Positions 34,563 through 42,941 of a DNA stretch of 64,000 bases are shown here, piece by piece (the stretch's first letter is position 1; every line of letters begins with the position of its first letter). Where the stretch lies: contig NZ_JBJHDO010000001.1 in the NCBI RefSeq assembly GCF_050958605.1, positions 682,001-746,000 of the forward strand, in the 5' to 3' direction. Below the pieces are notes generated by a model. It did not search any database. It saw nothing but the letters and a program-made list of their open reading frames with translations, and was not told the DNA's origin. The DNA is from G016756615 sp050958605. Its GTDB lineage: Bacteria > Pseudomonadota > Alphaproteobacteria > Rhizobiales > Rhizobiaceae. Made by a program: the position numbers and the translations under genes.

Positions 34563-35341
34563 GCCAGATCCCCCGGTGCGGATTTTTTGTGTGTGAGCTT
34601 GGAAAAGGCCTCGCCGATCGTCCCGGTGCCGGTGGTGCGCACGACCTCGACCACGCTGGCATTGGCGACAACACGGCCGTCGGCCAGCATCACGACATGA
34701 TCGCTGTCCTCCACCTCGTCGATGAGATGCGTCGCCCACAGGGCGCTGATGCCCTCTGTCGCGACCAGCTTGCGGATATCTGCGAGAATCGAGGCGCGCG
34801 ACTGTACGTCGAGCCCCACGGTCGCCTCATCGAGCAGAAGGAGGGGCGGTCGGTGCAACAGCGCGCGGGCGATCTCGATGCGTCGCATCTGGCCGCCCGA
34901 CAGGCTGCGCGCCTTGTCGTGGAGGCGATCGCCCATATTGACCGTGGCGAGCACGGCGTCGATCCGGCGCCGCGCTTCCGCCGAGCCGATGCCATGCAAA
35001 GACGCATGGTAGGAGAGGTTCTGGTGGACGCTGAGGTCGAGGTCGAGCGTGCGTGCCTGGAAGACGATGCCCAGTCGCCTCAGCGCCTCACCCGAGGCCC
35101 TGGTCACGTCGTGACCGAAGATGCGGATCGCCCCCTGGCGCGTGTCATAAAGACGGCTGATCAACGAGAACAGCGTAGTCTTGCCGGCTCCGTTCGGACC
35201 GAGCAGAACCGCGAAGCTCGCCGGCGCCAAGGAAAAGGAGACGCTGTCGAGCGCACGTTTCGGCCCGTAAGCATGGCTGACCGCGGCGACGTCGAGTGCC
35301 GCCACACCGTCCGATCCACCATATGTCCGCACGTGCTGCAT
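34559..35341 (-). CDS. lutE: ABC transporter ATP-binding protein of the lut cluster (LutE-like)
   Basis: A 260-residue ATPase with Walker A GPNGAGKTT, signature LSGGQMRR and Walker B LLLLDEATVGLD. It belongs to the PQQ-dependent alcohol dehydrogenase-associated ABC group and pairs with the membrane gene that starts in its stop codon. The start MQHVRTY at 35341 has GGAGGAG about ten bases upstream. Confidence 0.87.
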   Translation of the reverse strand: MQHVRTYGGSDGVAALDVAAVSHAYGPKRALDSVSFSLAPASFAVLLGPNGAGKTTLFSLISRLYDTRQGAIRIFGHDVTRASGEALRRLGIVFQARTLDLDLSVHQNLSYHASLHGIGSAEARRRIDAVLATVNMGDRLHDKARSLSGGQMRRIEIARALLHRPPLLLLDEATVGLDVQSRASILADIRKLVATEGISALWATHLIDEVEDSDHVVMLADGRVVANASVVEVVRTTGTGTIGEAFSKLTHKKSAPGDLA

Positions 35342-35425
35342 GGGAGAGGCTCCTCCTCGCCACAAGTTAGGACAGGGGGCCACCTTTTGCAGTCCCGACT
35401 AAAGGCGCCCCTGTCTTGCCCGGCC

Positions 35426-35899
35426 TTATTTGATGGTGATCGTGCCTTTCATGCCTTTGTCGGCAAGGTCAGGGACCGACCATGTATAGACGCCTGGCCG
35501 TACAGTGGAAAACTGGACCTGCATCGTTCCGTCGCCGTCGAATTCCAGCCAGGCCGGCGCGCCGTTCATGTGAACCTCGAGATCGTTGATGACGATCTGG
35601 TTCATCCACACGTTGCGGAAGAGATCGGTATGAAATTTATACTCCAGGCCTCCGGCGGCGGTGATTTTCCAGCGATAGCCCTGGCTCGCGATCAGTTCGA
35701 AATCCTTCTGGTTCACCGTGAACTGATCGTCCTTGGTCCCCAGGATAAGCTCGGGAACATCCTTGCTGGCCCGCGTGGGCTTTTCCGCGGCTGCCGCCTG
35801 CGGTGCATTGTCGTCATCGTCGTCTCCGCTTCCCGCCCAGGCCTGTGGTTGGGCGGCTGCCAGTCCAATCATGGCCGCGAATGCGATTGCCTTGTACAT
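35426..35899 (-). CDS. Cupredoxin-like exported protein without copper ligands
   Basis: A 157-residue exported protein. The signal peptide ends near AQPQAWA-GS, then five Asp in a row (residues 26-30) follow. The C-terminal half looks like a cupredoxin sandwich: the MQVQFSTVRPGVYTWSVPD strand pair and a GMKGTITIK end like that of plastocyanin-type proteins. There is no Cys anywhere and only two His, so a type 1 copper site cannot form. It sits in the lut cluster between the beta-propeller and LutE genes. A metal-sensing or lanthanide-chaperone role is inference. Confidence 0.75.
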   Translation of the reverse strand: MYKAIAFAAMIGLAAAQPQAWAGSGDDDDDNAPQAAAAEKPTRASKDVPELILGTKDDQFTVNQKDFELIASQGYRWKITAAGGLEYKFHTDLFRNVWMNQIVINDLEVHMNGAPAWLEFDGDGTMQVQFSTVRPGVYTWSVPDLADKGMKGTITIK

Positions 35900-35934
35900 C
35901 CATTTTCCTCCTAACCAATTGAAGTAGACAAGTT

Positions 35935-36909
35935 CTACTTGGGCGAGACCACAACGCCCCACGGCAACGCCCCGACGGTGACAGACTGGACGGGTTCGTC
36001 GCTCGCCACGTCGATGAAGGTGATGTCGTTCGACACGCCGTTGGTGCTGATGATCGTTTTCTGGTCGGGCGTGAAGGCGAGCTGCCAGACGCGCTGGCCG
36101 ACCAGCACATACTTCTCCACTTCGTAGGTCTCGGTGTTGACGACCGCCACACGGTTCGCCGGCCCGAGCGCCACATAGGCTTTCTTGCCATCCGCCGTAA
36201 TGCGTACGCCGACTGGCTGGATCGATTCCGCGCGCAGGCCGGGAATCTCGAAAGTGATCTTGTGCTTCACTTCGCGCGTTTCGTTGTCGATGACCGACAC
36301 CGTGCCGCCGATCTCGGCGCTGACCCAGGCCTCCTTGCCGTCGGGCGTGAATTCGACGAAGCGCGGACGAGAATCGACGAGAACATTGTGCGTGATCTCA
36401 TGCGTCTCCGTGTCGATGAAATGCGCCATGTTCGTCGTTTCCGACGTGTTGACCATGGTCTTTCCGTCCGGGCTGACGCCCATGCCCTCGGGCTCAACGC
36501 CGACCGGTATCTCGGCGATGACACTCTTGCCTTCGACGTCGATCACGGTGACCAGATTGTCGTCCTCGTTGGCGACATAAAGCGTCTTGCCGTCGGGCGA
36601 GAGCACGAAGAGTTCAGGGTCGGGACCCGAGGGCAGGGTGCCGACGATCTCCAGCGTGGCGGCGTCGATGATTTCGATCGTGTCGTCGTCGCTGGCGCAG
36701 AGATAGATGAACTTCCCGTCATGCGAGATGGTGATGCCGCGCGGCCGCTGCCCGACCTTGACCGTGTCGACCACCTGCATCGTGGTGGAATCCACGACGG
36801 TGATGGTGTTGTCCTTCTCGTTGGAGACATAGACCATGTAGGCCCATGCCGGGCTGGCCGTCAGGGCCAGCGCCGTGACCATCGCAGGAATGGACAATCC
36901 TCTTCGCAT
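35935..36909 (-). CDS. PQQ-associated YVTN beta-propeller protein
   Basis: A 324-residue periplasmic protein with a signal peptide ending near SPAWA-YM. It has at least seven YVTN-type repeats of about 42 residues (for example YVSNEKDNTITVVD, YLCASDDDTIEIID, YVANEDDNLVTVID). It matches the PQQ-dependent catabolism-associated beta-propeller family; in Methylobacterium an equivalent is a lut gene. GGGAGG before 36909 decides the start. It may bind the metal complex or the dehydrogenase. Confidence 0.88.
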   Translation of the reverse strand: MRRGLSIPAMVTALALTASPAWAYMVYVSNEKDNTITVVDSTTMQVVDTVKVGQRPRGITISHDGKFIYLCASDDDTIEIIDAATLEIVGTLPSGPDPELFVLSPDGKTLYVANEDDNLVTVIDVEGKSVIAEIPVGVEPEGMGVSPDGKTMVNTSETTNMAHFIDTETHEITHNVLVDSRPRFVEFTPDGKEAWVSAEIGGTVSVIDNETREVKHKITFEIPGLRAESIQPVGVRITADGKKAYVALGPANRVAVVNTETYEVEKYVLVGQRVWQLAFTPDQKTIISTNGVSNDITFIDVASDEPVQSVTVGALPWGVVVSPK

Positions 36910-36934
36910 CAAGTTCCTCCCGTATGTTACGGAT

Positions 36935-38206
36935 TTATTTGAGCACACACTTTGTCTCCGGCTGGTCCACGCCCAGCGTGTCCAGTTCCGACACCTGATG
37001 CAGGAAACCTTCCTGCGGCGAGGTCGTCACGACCGAGCGGCCGTCGCCGAGGAAGACCGGCTGCCTCAATTGCCAGTTCCATTTGCGGAAGGTGAGTTTC
37101 TGGCCCTTGAAGGCTGCAATGGAGAAATCGTCGGCGCGTATGAATGCTTCGATCTTCTCGGGTTCGGCGCTTTGCGTGCGTGTCGCCGCATCGCCGACGA
37201 TGCGCACTGCCGTCCAAGCCGACATGTCCTTGGAGAGCATGCGCCGGCCATTCGCCTTGGCGAAGCGGTTCTGGATCTGAGTGCCGCCCCATTGCTCGCT
37301 GGCAGGATGCCAGGCCGACGGCGTGAGGCCGGCGGTCCCGGCGACCGGGCGCGGGATCCAGGTGCGGAACGGCACGTAGGTGCCGAACACCTCGCTTTCG
37401 TCGGCGACGAGCACCACGTCGTGTTCGGGCAGATCTTGGGTGAATACCGGCATTTGCCGCTGGATCTGCACGACGCCCGTATCCGTCCGCCGCGCCGTGC
37501 CTTCATCCTTGAACTCCTTTTCGGCAAGGATCTGACCGCCGAAGCGGGTGGCGGCCCGCCGCAGCGCATCCGCGAACAGCCGGTCGCTTTCATGCGAGCC
37601 GTAGATCAGAACCCATCGCGGCCATTGTTTCCAGATGAGGTACTGAGCCAGGCCATCGGCCAGCATGGAGCGTGTCGGCGCGATGTGGAACACGTTTACC
37701 CGGCACTCTTCCTCGCGCAGTGCGTCGTCGGTGGCGCCGATATTGAAAAGCAGCACCCCGTTGTCTCGGGCAATGTCGGCGATCGAAAGCAACTGTGCGG
37801 CCGACAGATCGGCAAGCACGTAGCGATCGCCTTTTTCGATCATCGACTTGAACAACGGCACGATGTCGGAGCCGGGCTTCACTTCGGTTACGTCGAGAGT
37901 GAACTTCTGGCCGAGGAAATTCCCGGTCGTATTGTTGTCGGCGATCGCCACATTGGCGCCGGCCACTCCCTCATCGCGGGGCGGCACGTCGAGAACCGAC
38001 AGGGCGAGCTGCGGCTCGTAGGCGCGAAGATATCCGATCCTGATTTCCGTTACCGGTTTTTCGACCTTCTTTGCCTGTGCAGGTTTCGTCGGTTGCGCCT
38101 CTTGAGCCAGCAGAGGCACGGCGTTGACGCTTGCCAAAAAAAGTCCGATGAAAGCCAAGAGAGTATTCGGCACCATGCTCTTCATAGCAACGCGTTCTTT
38201 CCGCAT
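36935..38206 (-). CDS. lutA: Periplasmic binding protein of the PQQ/lanthanide ABC system (LutA-like)
   Basis: A 423-residue exported protein of the branched-chain-amino-acid binding fold, in the family of substrate-binding proteins for PQQ-dependent alcohol dehydrogenase ABC systems. The signal peptide is followed by IRIGYLRAYEPQLALSVLDVPP. It is the first gene of the lut-type run. Starts at 38206 and 38185 are both possible; AGGTGG lies about eleven bases before the first, and the second lacks a good site. Electron transfer is not suggested; binding of a metal complex is likely. Confidence 0.85.
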   Translation of the reverse strand: MRKERVAMKSMVPNTLLAFIGLFLASVNAVPLLAQEAQPTKPAQAKKVEKPVTEIRIGYLRAYEPQLALSVLDVPPRDEGVAGANVAIADNNTTGNFLGQKFTLDVTEVKPGSDIVPLFKSMIEKGDRYVLADLSAAQLLSIADIARDNGVLLFNIGATDDALREEECRVNVFHIAPTRSMLADGLAQYLIWKQWPRWVLIYGSHESDRLFADALRRAATRFGGQILAEKEFKDEGTARRTDTGVVQIQRQMPVFTQDLPEHDVVLVADESEVFGTYVPFRTWIPRPVAGTAGLTPSAWHPASEQWGGTQIQNRFAKANGRRMLSKDMSAWTAVRIVGDAATRTQSAEPEKIEAFIRADDFSIAAFKGQKLTFRKWNWQLRQPVFLGDGRSVVTTSPQEGFLHQVSELDTLGVDQPETKCVLK

Positions 38207-38259
38207 GCACCATTATCCCACCTGAAAGGCGGGCAACGGTGCGAAGGTTTGGTGCCAAA

Positions 38260-38799
38260 ATGACTTTATCGCAGCTATTGCCGCCCGCAACCCCCATAAC
38301 TTTCCTTTTACTGGCAACTATCGCAACGTGCGGTTCAACCCTTCCTGGATATGCGGCCGGAAAGGCGGCGGTTTTCGATTTCGAGCTGGAACATGGCAGC
38401 TTGGTGCCCGGTGCGCCCGATCGCCGTGAAGCCGAGCAACAGAGGCTGCACATGGTCGGCGAAAGCCTGCGCGGGCAATTGGCCTCGACCGGCTTCGAGA
38501 TCGTTGACATCGCGCCGGTCGCCGCCAAGGCGTCGGCAGCCAATCTCCAGGCCTGCGGCGACTGCGCCGACGCCTTTGCACGCGAACTCGGCGCGGATTA
38601 CGCTTTCACCGGCGTAGTCCGCAAGGTTTCCGAATTGGTTTTGAGCATGCACGTTTTCGTTCACGACGCGGCTACCTCGCAACCGCTGACGAGCGCCAGC
38701 GTCGACATGCGCGGCAATACCGATGAATCCTGGCGGCGAGCCGTCGCCTATCTCTACAAGAATATCCTGTCGCAGCGCCTGGAGAGGCTGACCAAATGA
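38260..38799 (+). CDS. DUF2380/DUF3280 exported protein
   Basis: A 179-residue protein with an N-terminal signal (LPPATPITFLLLATIATCGS, perhaps a lipobox-like ATC). The domain matches the DUF2380 group: KAAVFDFELEHGSLVP, QQRLHMVGESLRGQLAS, and a paired-Cys segment ACGDCADAFARELG. It is divergent from lutA and overlaps the MfnB-FolB gene by ATGA. A GTG start at 38239 is an alternative. Function unknown; homologues are found with methanol oxidation genes. Confidence 0.75.
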   Translation: MTLSQLLPPATPITFLLLATIATCGSTLPGYAAGKAAVFDFELEHGSLVPGAPDRREAEQQRLHMVGESLRGQLASTGFEIVDIAPVAAKASAANLQACGDCADAFARELGADYAFTGVVRKVSELVLSMHVFVHDAATSQPLTSASVDMRGNTDESWRRAVAYLYKNILSQRLERLTK

Positions 38800-39980
38800 C
38801 CAAGATGCTGGCCAGCGTCATGGACGCCGCAGAGGCCGAGATCGTGATTTCGTGCGGCGCCGACATCGTCGACCTCAAGAACCCCAGCGCCGGCGCTCTA
38901 GGCGCACTTCCGGTCGAGACGATCCGCCATGTGGTCAAATCCGTTGGAGGCCGTCGAGCCACCAGTGCGGTCTGCGGCGACCTGCCCATGGTGCCTGAGA
39001 CGATCCTGGGGAAGGTCGAGGAGATTGCTTCGACCGGTGTCGATTTCGTCAAGATCGGCTTCTTCCCTTCGGAGACCGCCGAGGCCTGCGCCGCCGCGCT
39101 TGCCGAGCCTGCGTCGCGCAATAAGCTGATCGCCGTGCTCTTCGCCGACCGCGCGCCTGATTTCGGCTTGCTGCCGATTTTGGCCGGCCATGGATTTCAC
39201 GGCGTCATGGTGGATACGGCGGGAAAGATGGGCGGGCGGTTGCTCGACCACCTGCCGCCCGAGCGCGTGCCGGGCTTCATCGAAATGGCTCGCGATAGCG
39301 GGCTGGCCGTCGGGCTCGCTGGTTCACTCGAAGCGCCTGACATTCCGCGGCTTCTTGCCTTCTCGCCGGATTTCCTGGGTTTTCGCGGCGCGCTCTGCGA
39401 CAACTCGCTGCGCACCGCCGCCGTCGACGCTGAAGCGGTGTCGCAGATACGTTCGCTCATCCCGGAGGAGCGGCCGACCGGCCAAACGACAGGGATCGAC
39501 TATCGCCTGCTCGCGGCGCGCGGCTATGCGCCCGGCGACGGCGAGACCGCGCTCGGCACCGACAGGATCTTCGTTCGGGACTTCGTGCTTCCCGTCCACA
39601 TCGGCGCCTACAGTTTCGAGCATGGTCATGCGCAGGAGGTGCGCTTCGACGTCTCCGCTGACGTGCTGCGGGTTACCAGCCATCCCGAGGATATGAGGCA
39701 CGTTTTTTCCTACGACGTCATCATGGACGGCATCCGGTCCATCGTGGCACGGGGGCATGTCATGCTGGCCGAGACGCTGGCCGAGCAAGTGGCTGCCTAT
39801 GTCCTGGAGAATCCCCGTGTCACCCGCGTAACCGTAAGGGTCGAAAAGCTCGAATTGGGCCCCGGGGGCGTTGGCGTGGAGATAGAGCGAAAGAGAGCGA
39901 AGGAACGGCATGGTGCGCTGCGGACGGCTGCGCCGTCCAAGCCGGATAGCAGCCCCGGGCGAAAAGGCGGCGCCTCATGA
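38796..39980 (+). CDS. mfnB: Fusion of (5-formylfuran-3-yl)methyl phosphate synthase (MfnB) and dihydroneopterin aldolase
   Basis: A 394-residue two-domain protein. Residues 1-235 are MfnB (DUF556), which makes the furan phosphate of methylofuran: the catalytic lysines are in DLKNPSAGALG near residue 28 and VDTAGK near residue 144. Residues 255-370 are a dihydroneopterin aldolase (FolB) domain with VRDFVLPVHIGAYSFEHGHA, HVFSYDVIMDGI and VRVEKLELGP. One chain thus serves the furan and the pterin branches of C1-carrier synthesis. Both neighbouring genes overlap it by ATGA. Confidence 0.88.
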   Translation: MTKMLASVMDAAEAEIVISCGADIVDLKNPSAGALGALPVETIRHVVKSVGGRRATSAVCGDLPMVPETILGKVEEIASTGVDFVKIGFFPSETAEACAAALAEPASRNKLIAVLFADRAPDFGLLPILAGHGFHGVMVDTAGKMGGRLLDHLPPERVPGFIEMARDSGLAVGLAGSLEAPDIPRLLAFSPDFLGFRGALCDNSLRTAAVDAEAVSQIRSLIPEERPTGQTTGIDYRLLAARGYAPGDGETALGTDRIFVRDFVLPVHIGAYSFEHGHAQEVRFDVSADVLRVTSHPEDMRHVFSYDVIMDGIRSIVARGHVMLAETLAEQVAAYVLENPRVTRVTVRVEKLELGPGGVGVEIERKRAKERHGALRTAAPSKPDSSPGRKGGAS

Positions 39981-40606
39981 GGCGCGCCGTCGTCAAGCTC
40001 GGCGGCAGCACGGCATGGGAGGCGGAACGAGGCGTCTGGATCGAGGCGTTTGCCGCGTCGAGCCTGCCGCTGGTGATCGTGCCCGGAGGGGGACCATTCG
40101 CGAACCAGGTTCGTGCCGCCCAGAAGAGCATGGGCTTTTCAGACAAGGCCGCTCACGCCATGGCGATCCTGGCGATGGACCAGTTCGGCTATGTCATCCT
40201 CGACCACGGCCGAAATCTCGTGCCGGCGTGGTCCGTCGGAGATATCGAGCATGCATTGGGGGAGCACAGGATCCCGGTATGGCTGCCGTCTACGCTGACG
40301 ATCGCCGCGCCGGACATTCGCGCGTCCTGGGATATCACTTCGGATGCGCTGGCCGCCTGGCTAGCGAATAAGCTCGAAGCCGACGGACTGCTGCTCGTCA
40401 AGCAAAGTTGCGCTTTTTCGGAGCGTGACGACATAGCCGGCCTGACGGCCAGGGGCATTCTCGATCCGGCCTTCGACGCGATGCTGTCCGCCGGCATCGA
40501 GTTTCGTCTGGCGGGGCCACGCGACACGGCCAACGCGGCGGCGATCCTGGCGGAGGGAAAGCTGCCGGGAATACGCATCGGGTCGGTGTGGGAAGGGGTG
40601 GCATAG
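39977..40606 (+). CDS. mfnE: Amino-acid-kinase-family protein, MfnE-like furan phosphate kinase
   Basis: A 209-residue kinase of the aspartate/glutamate/uridylate kinase fold: VVKLGGSTAWE at the N-terminus and VIVPGGGPFANQVR. In archaea MfnE phosphorylates [5-(aminomethyl)furan-3-yl]methyl phosphate to the diphosphate. The place directly after mfnB supports the same step here. It overlaps mfnB by ATGA. Confidence 0.85.
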   Translation: MRRAVVKLGGSTAWEAERGVWIEAFAASSLPLVIVPGGGPFANQVRAAQKSMGFSDKAAHAMAILAMDQFGYVILDHGRNLVPAWSVGDIEHALGEHRIPVWLPSTLTIAAPDIRASWDITSDALAAWLANKLEADGLLLVKQSCAFSERDDIAGLTARGILDPAFDAMLSAGIEFRLAGPRDTANAAAILAEGKLPGIRIGSVWEGVA

Positions 40607-40931
40607 CTCATGGTCAGCCCGCAATCACCAGTTCTGCCGATGCTGCGCCCCCACCGGGCGAGCTATAGCATTCCTATATCCGGAAATGTCTTTCCTTATT
40701 GCTTGGCAAGTCCCTCTCTCCGTCTCGGTTGCGCCGAGCCACCTCTCCCCCACTTTGTAGGGAAGAGGAAAGGTGGCGAGTGTGCGGCCGGCGGTTCCTC
40801 TCCCTCACGAATGTGGGGGAGAGGTGGCTCGGCGCAGCCGAGACGGAGAGGGGGATTGGTCATACGCGCCATGTTCAACTGCGGAGGTTGGCCGCTAGGC
40901 GACCGCAAACATGGATCCAGGCCCGTTCGCC
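40607..40931. other. Intergenic region with a large palindromic repeat
   Basis: About 325 bases separate the kinase and the DHPS-like gene. Apart from the repeat listed at 40712-40854 I see no gene or clear promoter. The repeat divides an otherwise tight gene run. Confidence 0.5.
40712..40854. repeat. Large inverted repeat with 42-base arms
   Basis: The left arm (40712-40753) and right arm (40813-40854) are reverse complements with one internal mismatch over about 37 bases, centred on CGGTTGCGCCGAGCCACC. A second stem, CCCCCACTTTGTAGGGAAGA, lies near the inner end. The repeat could fold into a long RNA hairpin. It is of the rhizobial intergenic type and is not linked to a transposase. Confidence 0.8.
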
Positions 40932-42326
40932 ATGTCTGAACGGCTCGTCTTTCTCACCGGACATCTCGCCCGTGCGCGGCTGGAGAGATTGCTCGACAGC
41001 CTCGGCGAAACCGAATTTTCCTCGGACGTCGTTGACATCGGCGTGAAGGTGGCAGCGCTGATGACGGAAGACATCATCAAGCGCCGCCTGAAACTGCCGG
41101 ACGGTGCAAGCCGTGTCCTGCTGCCCGGCCGTTTCCGCGGCGATCTCGCATCGCTTTCCCAGCACTTCGGCCTGCCGTTCCAGCGTGGCCCGGACGAGAT
41201 CGCCGACCTTCCGGCTTTCCTGGGCCGTGCCGGATCGCCGCCCGACCTCACGCGCCACGATATGCGAATCTTCGCGGAGATCGTCGAGGCACCGACTCTG
41301 TCGATCGAAGCGCTGATTGCGCGGGCCGCGCGGCTCGCGGCCGTCGGCGCGGATGTCATCGATCTCGGCTGCCTGCCGGAGACACCGTTTCCGCTGCTCG
41401 AGGAAGCCGTCCGGGCGTTAAAAAGTGAAGGCTTCTCCGTCAGCGTCGACTCGGCTGACGTCGAGGAGCTGGCGACGGGTGCGCGGGCCGGAGCCGATTA
41501 TCTTCTGAGCCTCGACGAGAAGACCTTGCCGTTGGCCTTCGACCACAAAGTGACGCCCGTGCTCATTCCCTCGACGCCGGGCGATCTCGATTCCCTCGGC
41601 CGCGCCATGGAAGAAGCCGAGCGTGCGGGCATTCCCTTCATCGCCGATCCCGTCCTCGACCCTATCCATTTTGGCTTCGCTGCTTCGATCGGCCGTTTCA
41701 TCGAGGCACGCCGACGCTGGCCGGTCGCCGAACTGCTGATGGGCACGGGCAATCTCACCGAGCTGACGGATGCCGACAGTTCCGGCGTGACGGCGGTGTT
41801 GGCCGGCCTCTGCTCCGAACTCGAGATCCGCAACGTGCTGGTTGTCCATGTCAGCCCGCATACCGTCCGCACGGTCGAGGAGCACGACCTTGCGCGCCGC
41901 ATCCTGTTTGCGGCCCGAAACGATGGCGCGCTGCCGCGAGGCTACGCTCGCGGGCTGCTTCAGGTACACGATCGCAAGCCCTATCCGGCCACGCTCGAAG
42001 ACATCGCAGCCCTAGCGGCGGATGTGCGCGACACCAATTTCCGTATCATGACAGCCGAGGATGGCATTCATATCTTCAACGGTAGCGGCCACAGGACGGC
42101 GACGGATGCCTTCGAACTCTTTGCCGGGTTGGGCGTCGAGAGGGATGGCGCCCATGCTTTCTACCTCGGCGCGGAGCTGATGAAAGCCGAGATCGCCTGG
42201 CGCCTCGGCAAACGCTATACGCAGGACGAGCCTCTCGACTGGGGCGTGGCGGCGGTCGCGCCAGAGGTCGATCGCACACGCCTGGCGGAAGCAGGGCATA
42301 CGCTGCGCGCGAAGAAGGAGCGCTAG
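40932..42326 (+). CDS. Dihydropteroate synthase-like protein (archaeal type, DUF6513)
   Basis: A 464-residue protein with a variable N-terminal domain (MSERLVFLTGHLARARLERL) and a TIM-barrel DHPS-like C-terminal domain (ADVIDLGCLPETPF, then SVDSADVEELATGARAGADY). Its family is shared by methanogens and H4MPT-using methylotrophs and is thought to join pterin and the ribofuranosyl-aminobenzene unit. The start at 40932 agrees with family N-termini; 40911 is an in-frame alternative. It abuts the DUF447 gene. Confidence 0.82.
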   Translation: MSERLVFLTGHLARARLERLLDSLGETEFSSDVVDIGVKVAALMTEDIIKRRLKLPDGASRVLLPGRFRGDLASLSQHFGLPFQRGPDEIADLPAFLGRAGSPPDLTRHDMRIFAEIVEAPTLSIEALIARAARLAAVGADVIDLGCLPETPFPLLEEAVRALKSEGFSVSVDSADVEELATGARAGADYLLSLDEKTLPLAFDHKVTPVLIPSTPGDLDSLGRAMEEAERAGIPFIADPVLDPIHFGFAASIGRFIEARRRWPVAELLMGTGNLTELTDADSSGVTAVLAGLCSELEIRNVLVVHVSPHTVRTVEEHDLARRILFAARNDGALPRGYARGLLQVHDRKPYPATLEDIAALAADVRDTNFRIMTAEDGIHIFNGSGHRTATDAFELFAGLGVERDGAHAFYLGAELMKAEIAWRLGKRYTQDEPLDWGVAAVAPEVDRTRLAEAGHTLRAKKER

Positions 42327-42920
42327 ATGCCATACATCCGCGAAACCATCGTTACGACCGCCGACCGGGCCGGCAAGGTACATATCGCGCCGATCGGTAT
42401 CATCGCCGAAAGGGATGGCTGGGTGATCGCGCCGTTCCGTCCCTCGGTAACGCTGGACAATCTCGCGGAGGTGCCCTTCGCTGTCGCCAACTACACGGAC
42501 GACGTGCAGACATTTGCCGGATGCCTGACCGGCCGGCGCGAGTGGCCGACACTTGCAGTTGCGGGATGTCCGGTCCCGCGCCTGTCCAATGCGCTTGCCC
42601 ATTCCGTTCTCGAAGTGGTCGAAGTCAGCGAAGACGGCATTCGCCCTCGCCATTTTTGCCGCGTAGTGAGCGAGGCTACCCATGCGCCTTTCACCGGTTT
42701 CAACCGGGCCAAAGCTGCGGTGTTGGAATTGGCTATTCTCGTCAGCCGGCTGGGCATGTTGCCGCGGGAGAAAATCGAGGCGGAGATTGGCTATCTTTCT
42801 ATCGCCATCGAAAAGACAGCTGGGCCGAACGAGAAAGAGGCTTGGGGCTGGCTGATGCAAAAGGTGACGGACCATTTCGCGGGGGAGGATGCTGGCGGGG
42901 AAGAAGCGAGACGGGGATAG
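42327..42920 (+). CDS. DUF447 (flavin-reductase-like) protein of H4MPT clusters
   Basis: A 197-residue protein. The N-terminal split-barrel has YIRETIVTTAD, VHIAPIGIIAERD and IAPFRPSVTLDNL, typical of DUF447, which occurs in methanogens and H4MPT-using bacteria. It begins at the base after the upstream stop. FMN binding is predicted from the fold, and its step in H4MPT or methylofuran synthesis is not known. Confidence 0.82.
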   Translation: MPYIRETIVTTADRAGKVHIAPIGIIAERDGWVIAPFRPSVTLDNLAEVPFAVANYTDDVQTFAGCLTGRREWPTLAVAGCPVPRLSNALAHSVLEVVEVSEDGIRPRHFCRVVSEATHAPFTGFNRAKAAVLELAILVSRLGMLPREKIEAEIGYLSIAIEKTAGPNEKEAWGWLMQKVTDHFAGEDAGGEEARRG

Positions 42921-42941
42921 GCTGCGTGGCGTCCTCGCGCC

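Noticed and set aside
36875..38263. A 462-codon plus-strand open frame opposite lutA
   Set aside because: It is antisense to a well-supported exported protein and has no ribosome site or family.
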